Positions 13,815 through 17,284 of a DNA stretch of 17,284 nt are shown here, piece by piece. Positions within the stretch are counted from its first letter, which is position 1. Each line of letters starts with the position of its first letter. The DNA is taken from the NCBI GenBank assembly GCA_047517485.1, contig JAKZSU010000246.1:1-17284 (forward strand), in the 5' to 3' direction. The translations under genes were made by a program, and so were the position numbers. The notes beneath the pieces were generated by a model that saw only the letters and a list, made by a program, of their open reading frames with translations, made no database searches and was not told the origin of the DNA. Source of the stretch: JAKZSU01 sp047517485 (GTDB lineage Bacteria > Pseudomonadota > Alphaproteobacteria > UBA7887).

Positions 13815-16800
13815 ATGAACGTACGAACCTGGCTCAAGGACCTCGGTCTCGCCCAACACGCCGAGCTGTTCGAGCAGAACGACATCGACGCCGAGGTTCT
13901 GAGCGCACTCACCGAGGCGGACCTGCAATCGCTCGGGCTTAGTCTTGGCCATCGCAAGAAGCTGCTCAAAGCGATCGCCGCGCTCGATCCCCTCGACGCG
14001 GTGGCCGCGCCACCGCCGAGCGAGGCCGAGCGGCGCCAGATCACCGTGATGTTCTGCGACCTGGTGGGCTCGACGGCGCTGTCCGAACAGCTCGATCCGG
14101 GAGACCTGCGTGATCTCATGGCGGCGTACCAGAGCGTGTGCGGTGGGGTGATCGAGGGCTATGACGGCCACGTCGCGCAATATCTCGGCGACGGCTTGAT
14201 GACCTATTTCGGCTGGCCGGTCGCCCACGAGGACAGCGCCGAGCGGGCGGTGAGCGCCGCGCTCGACATCGTTGGCGCGGTCAAGGATGTCGCCGCCCCG
14301 GCGCCGCTGCAAGTCCGCGTCGGCATCGCCACCGGCCCGGTGGTGGTCGGCGAGACCGGCGCGGGCGATGCCTCGATTCCCAAACTGGCGGTCGGCGAGA
14401 CGCCCAATATCGCCGCCCGCATCCAAGGGCTCGCCGGACCCGATCAAATCGCCATCGCGCCGACGACGCGGCGCATTCTCGGCGGGACTTTCGAAGTCCG
14501 CGAGCTTGGCAAACATGCGCTCAAGGGCATCGTCGAGCCGGTATCGGTCGCGCGCGTGGTCGGCGTCAGCGCGGCGGAAGGGCGTTTCGCGGCGGCGCAC
14601 ACCGGCCAGATCGGCGCCCTGGTCGGCCGCGATGCCGAAATGGCGATGCTCGCCGATCGCTGGCAGCGCGCGCTCGACGGTGAAGGCCAGGTGATCACCC
14701 TGTGCGGCGAGCCCGGCATCGGCAAGTCGCGCCTGGTCCAGGCGATCAGGGACCACGTCGGCGCCGAGCCGCATAACGTGCTGGCCTTCCAATGCTCGCC
14801 CTATCACACCAATACCGCGTTCTATCCGGTCACCGACCAGTTCGCCCGCGTCGCCGGATTCGCCCCCGCCGACACGCCGGATCAAAAGCTCGATCGGCTC
14901 GAAACCTATCTCCAATCGATCGGCATGTCGGTGGTGGAAACCGCGCCCTTGTTCGCCGCCGCCTTGTCGATCCCCACCGCCGACCGCTACCCGCCGCTCG
15001 ATCTGACACCGGATACGCAAAAGCGCTTGATCGTCGAGTCGCTCGGCGACCGGACCGTGGCGCTGTCCCGCGACGCGCCCTTGTTGTTCATTTTCGAGGA
15101 CATCCATTGGATCGACCCGACGACGCTCGAGGCGGTGAACATCGTCATTCAGCTCGCCGCCGAGTCGCGCATCCTGGTGGTCATCACCTATCGCCCGGAA
15201 TTCGAGGCCCGCTGGAAAAACCTTGGTCACGTCACCGACCTCACCCTGGCGCGCTTGTCGAAGCGGCGTGGTATCGAATTGTTGGCGAACGTCACCGGCG
15301 GCAAACCGCTGCCGGAAGCGGTAATTGCCGCGATCATGGCGCGGACCGACGGGGTACCGCTGTTCGTCGAAGAGCTCACCAAGGCGGTGATCGAAAGCGG
15401 CTCGGTGGTCGAACAAGACGGTGCCTACCAAATGGCGGCGCCGCTCGGCGACCTGGAAATTCCGCTCACGCTGCAAGATTCGCTGATGGCGCGGCTCGAC
15501 CGTTTGGCGGCGATCAAGGAGGTGGCGCAAACCGGTGCCTGCATCGGTCGCGAATTTTCCTATCGCCTGATCGCTTCGGTCTCGCCGTTGGATGATGCCG
15601 CGCTCGCCGAAGCGCTCGGACGCCTGGGGACAAGCGAGCTCATATTCGCCGTCGGATCGCCGCCCGACGCGCGCTATACCTTCAAGCACGCGCTGGTCCA
15701 GCACGCCGCGTACGAAAGCCTGCTGCGCAGCCGGCGGGCCCAAATGCATCGCGCCATCGCCGATGCGATCGAGGCCCACGAGCCCGACATCGTGGCCAAC
15801 GAGCCGAGCGTGCTGGCACATCATTTGACCGAGGCCGGCGCGACCGAGCGCGCCTTGGACTATTGGCAGCGCGCCGGCCGGCATGCCGCCGAACGCTCCG
15901 CCAACCAGGAAGCGGTCGCCCATTTCAGCACCGCGATCGCGCTCTTGATGACCGAACCCGAAGATCCCGAACGCGATCGACGGGAACTCATCTATCGCCT
16001 CGAACTGGGACCACAATTGATGGCCTACAAAGGCCAAGGCGCCACCGAGACCGACGACAACTATGTGGCCGCGGCCGAATTGGCCGGCCGTATCGGGTCC
16101 GGCGATCAACAGTTCAGCGTCAATTTTGGCCTCTGGATAATTCGCCAACAGCGCGGCAAATTGAGCGAAGCGTCGGCGATCTTGAGAAAAGTCGATGACG
16201 CGGCGCAAGCCAGTAACGACAACGATCTCACCTTGCAGGCCCATCACGCGGGGTGGACGACGCTATCGTATATCGGCGATCTCGCCGCGTGCCGCGCCCA
16301 CTTGGAGGCTGGCGCGGCGCTGTATTCGGTCGAGGAGCACGGCAATCATGCCTTTAAGTATGCCGGTCACGATCCGGGCATTTGTTGCCAGGCTACCGCC
16401 GGCGTGGTTAATTGGTATCTCGGTTTCCCCGACCAGGCGAGCCAACATTCCCGCGCCGCGGTGGCGCTCGCCGATGATTTCGCCCACGCCGCGAGTTCCG
16501 TCGTCGCCTATTACTTCGAGCTCTTGCTGTTGCAATTCCTCAAGGACGCCGCCGGGCTCAAATCCCGCGCCGAAGAATTTTTCGCCTACTGCGAGGCCAA
16601 TAATCTGGCCCACTACAGTGGCAGCGGAAGTATCGTCTATGGCTGGGGCCTGGCGGCGCTCGGCGATATCGACGGCGGATTGGCGCGCATCGACCACGGG
16701 CTCGCGGTCCAACGCGAACGCGGCGTGCGCTTGCGGCGCACCCATTATCTGACCTTGCGCGCCGAGGTTTTGGGCATGGCCGACCGAGCCGAAGAAGCAA

Positions 16801-16838
16801 GCGCCACCCTCGACGATGCGCTCGACGTGATCGCCTAG
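13815..16838 (+). CDS. SAM - class III nucleotide cyclase - AAA ATPase - TPR regulator, cut by an in-frame TAG
   Basis: As read, 1007 residues. Domains in order: a SAM domain (about 3-58, VRTWLKDLGLAQHAELFEQN onward); a class III adenylate/guanylate cyclase domain (about 75-240) with metal-binding Asp82 in MFCDLVGST and Asp126 in YLGDGLMTYFGWP, and the transition-state Asn198 and Arg202 in TPNIAARIQ; an AAA-type ATPase with Walker A GEPGIGKS (298-305) and Walker B-like LLFIFEDIHWIDP; then a long helical TPR region. The cyclase catalytic residues look intact, so it could make cAMP or cGMP under control of the ATPase/TPR sensor. The TAG at 16836-16838 comes early: the same frame runs on for 98 more codons with family-typical sequence to TGA at 17133-17135, which would restore 1106 residues, a usual family length. 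It is divergent from the catabolic block; its input signal is unknown. Confidence 0.9.
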   Translation: MNVRTWLKDLGLAQHAELFEQNDIDAEVLSALTEADLQSLGLSLGHRKKLLKAIAALDPLDAVAAPPPSEAERRQITVMFCDLVGSTALSEQLDPGDLRDLMAAYQSVCGGVIEGYDGHVAQYLGDGLMTYFGWPVAHEDSAERAVSAALDIVGAVKDVAAPAPLQVRVGIATGPVVVGETGAGDASIPKLAVGETPNIAARIQGLAGPDQIAIAPTTRRILGGTFEVRELGKHALKGIVEPVSVARVVGVSAAEGRFAAAHTGQIGALVGRDAEMAMLADRWQRALDGEGQVITLCGEPGIGKSRLVQAIRDHVGAEPHNVLAFQCSPYHTNTAFYPVTDQFARVAGFAPADTPDQKLDRLETYLQSIGMSVVETAPLFAAALSIPTADRYPPLDLTPDTQKRLIVESLGDRTVALSRDAPLLFIFEDIHWIDPTTLEAVNIVIQLAAESRILVVITYRPEFEARWKNLGHVTDLTLARLSKRRGIELLANVTGGKPLPEAVIAAIMARTDGVPLFVEELTKAVIESGSVVEQDGAYQMAAPLGDLEIPLTLQDSLMARLDRLAAIKEVAQTGACIGREFSYRLIASVSPLDDAALAEALGRLGTSELIFAVGSPPDARYTFKHALVQHAAYESLLRSRRAQMHRAIADAIEAHEPDIVANEPSVLAHHLTEAGATERALDYWQRAGRHAAERSANQEAVAHFSTAIALLMTEPEDPERDRRELIYRLELGPQLMAYKGQGATETDDNYVAAAELAGRIGSGDQQFSVNFGLWIIRQQRGKLSEASAILRKVDDAAQASNDNDLTLQAHHAGWTTLSYIGDLAACRAHLEAGAALYSVEEHGNHAFKYAGHDPGICCQATAGVVNWYLGFPDQASQHSRAAVALADDFAHAASSVVAYYFELLLLQFLKDAAGLKSRAEEFFAYCEANNLAHYSGSGSIVYGWGLAALGDIDGGLARIDHGLAVQRERGVRLRRTHYLTLRAEVLGMADRAEEASATLDDALDVIA

Positions 16839-17135
16839 ACCGGCGAAATCCGCTCGCATCCGGAAATTCTCCGCCTCCAAGCCACCGTCGCGCGCCCCGA
16901 TCAGGCGGAAGACCTATTTCACCAGTCCCTGGATTTGGCGCGGTCGCACGGCTCAAAATCATTGGAGCTGCGCACCGCGACATCGTACGCGTCCCTGTGC
17001 CACGGCCAAGGCCGCGACGCGGAGGCGGCCAAAATATTAGCGCCGGTCCACGTGTGGTTTACCGAAGGGCATGCGAGCGGAGATTTGGCGGCCGCGCGCG
17101 CTCTGCTCGGGAAAATCACCACAGGCGACAGCTGA
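16839..17135 (+). pseudogene. Severed C-terminal end of the cyclase/TPR protein
   Basis: This is in the same frame as the cyclase gene directly after its TAG. It encodes 98 residues starting TGEIRSHPEILRLQATVARP and including DLFHQSLDLARSHGSKSLEL, RTATSYASLCHGQGRDAEAA, then KILAPVHVWFTEGHASGDL, and ends at TGA. This is the standard ending of SAM/cyclase/ATPase/TPR proteins as I know them (A-x-S-L-A-x-L...QGR-x-x-EA...L-x-P-x-Y-x-W-F-T-E-G). It has no start codon with a plausible ribosome binding site of its own. The stop is one C-to-T change from CAG (Gln). The IS right end begins only 12 bases after its stop. Confidence 0.8.
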
Positions 17136-17147
17136 CTTAGAGTCTTT

Positions 17148-17284
17148 TGTAGCGCACCCGGTTCCTTGGACACAAGTTTGTCTCACGCGGCGGGCCTGAT
17201 TGAGATCGCGGCGTGCCACGCCTGACGAGCTTGAGCGGGGCTCAGGTAGCCGTTCTTTTCGACGATCCACTGGGCATTGTAGAG
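17148..17284 (-). mobile_element. Right end of an IS3-like insertion sequence (right copy, partial, inverted)
   Basis: This is the exact reverse complement of 3-139. The element's terminal TG...CA boundary lies at 17148, 12 bases after the TGA that would close the full-length cyclase gene. The rest of the element runs off the right edge. Flanking bases just outside the two termini differ (TAAG on the left, AAAG on the right, read outward from each IS end). Confidence 0.75.
17148..17284 (-). repeat. 137-bp perfect inverted repeat, right arm
   Basis: Partner of 3-139. Both arms point inward with the same (right) end of the IS, so a single IS in a circular molecule cannot explain them; two copies in opposite orientation are needed. 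Confidence 0.95.
17183..17284 (-). CDS. Transposase C-terminal end (partial, IS3-like), second copy
   Basis: The last 33 residues of the same transposase as at the left edge (begins LYNAQWIVEKNGYLSP), reading on the - strand from the right edge to TGA at 17185-17183. It is identical at nucleotide level to the left copy, which points to recent transposition of the element or to sequence homogenisation between copies. Confidence 0.65.
   Translation of the reverse strand, partial: LYNAQWIVEKNGYLSPAQARQAWHAAISIRPAA

Noticed and set aside
13785..16247. An 820-codon open frame on the - strand opposite the cyclase gene
   Set aside because: Its protein is arginine/glycine/histidine-rich with no recognisable domain, while the + strand frame has clear SAM, cyclase and ATPase motifs. 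Long antisense frames are expected in high-GC DNA.
16836..16838. Amber codon recoded as an amino acid (pyrrolysine or a code in which TAG is sense)
   Set aside because: moxR in the same window ends with TAG as an ordinary stop, and no pyl genes or suppressor tRNA are visible. A nonsense mutation, sequencing error or low-level read-through is simpler.
1..17284. Functional composite transposon
   Set aside because: Inverted IS copies alone do not prove it: outer ends and target duplications are outside the window, no typical cargo is present, and contig breakage at repeats gives the same picture.

Overview
The window reads as high-GC proteobacterial DNA, most likely an alphaproteobacterium of Rhodospirillales/Rhizobiales type. 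This rests on GC-rich codons, dense GTG/ATG 4-base gene overlaps, a methanol-oxidation-type c cytochrome beside a MoxR/vWA operon, and a SAM-cyclase-ATPase-TPR regulator common in that class. The lineage is inferred from gene content only. I see no rRNA, tRNA or CRISPR array, and no gap between genes exceeds about 160 bases.

Layout. (1) Positions 1-139 and 17148-17284 are the same insertion-sequence right end (transposase C-terminus plus a TG...CA terminal repeat, IS3-like) in inverted orientation, a perfect 137-bp inverted repeat. (2) 189-1595, + strand: a periplasmic c-type cytochrome of the methanol-metabolism type and two small secreted proteins of unknown function. (3) 8842-1586, - strand: moxR, a DUF58 protein, a BatD/MxaA-like membrane protein, two membrane vWA proteins (BatA and BatB / MxaC and MxaL-like), a TPR protein (BatC-like) and a secreted subtilisin-family protease. 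This block converges tail to tail on the cytochrome group. (4) 13704-8998, - strand: a D-2-hydroxyacid dehydrogenase, a tricarballylate-dehydrogenase-like flavoprotein, a 3-hydroxyisobutyrate-dehydrogenase-like enzyme and an acyl-CoA dehydrogenase, the first three linked by 4-base overlaps. (5) 13815-17135, + strand: a large SAM-cyclase-ATPase-TPR protein interrupted by an in-frame TAG 98 codons before its apparent natural end.

How they may work together. MoxR, DUF58 and vWA genes next to a methanol-type cytochrome recall the mxaRSACKL genes that mature PQQ methanol dehydrogenase. The likely reading is a maturation and electron-transfer module for a quinoprotein alcohol dehydrogenase whose catalytic gene is not in the window; it may lie beyond the left IS copy. 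The operon order (R-S-A-vWA-vWA-TPR) is closer to Bat operons than to classical mxa, and the protease is an unexpected addition. The four-enzyme block looks catabolic, with an unidentified carboxylate or acyl-CoA substrate.

Main points for a second look: the amber codon in the cyclase gene, the inverted IS ends, and the cytochrome/Bat/protease combination with two uncharacterised secreted partners.
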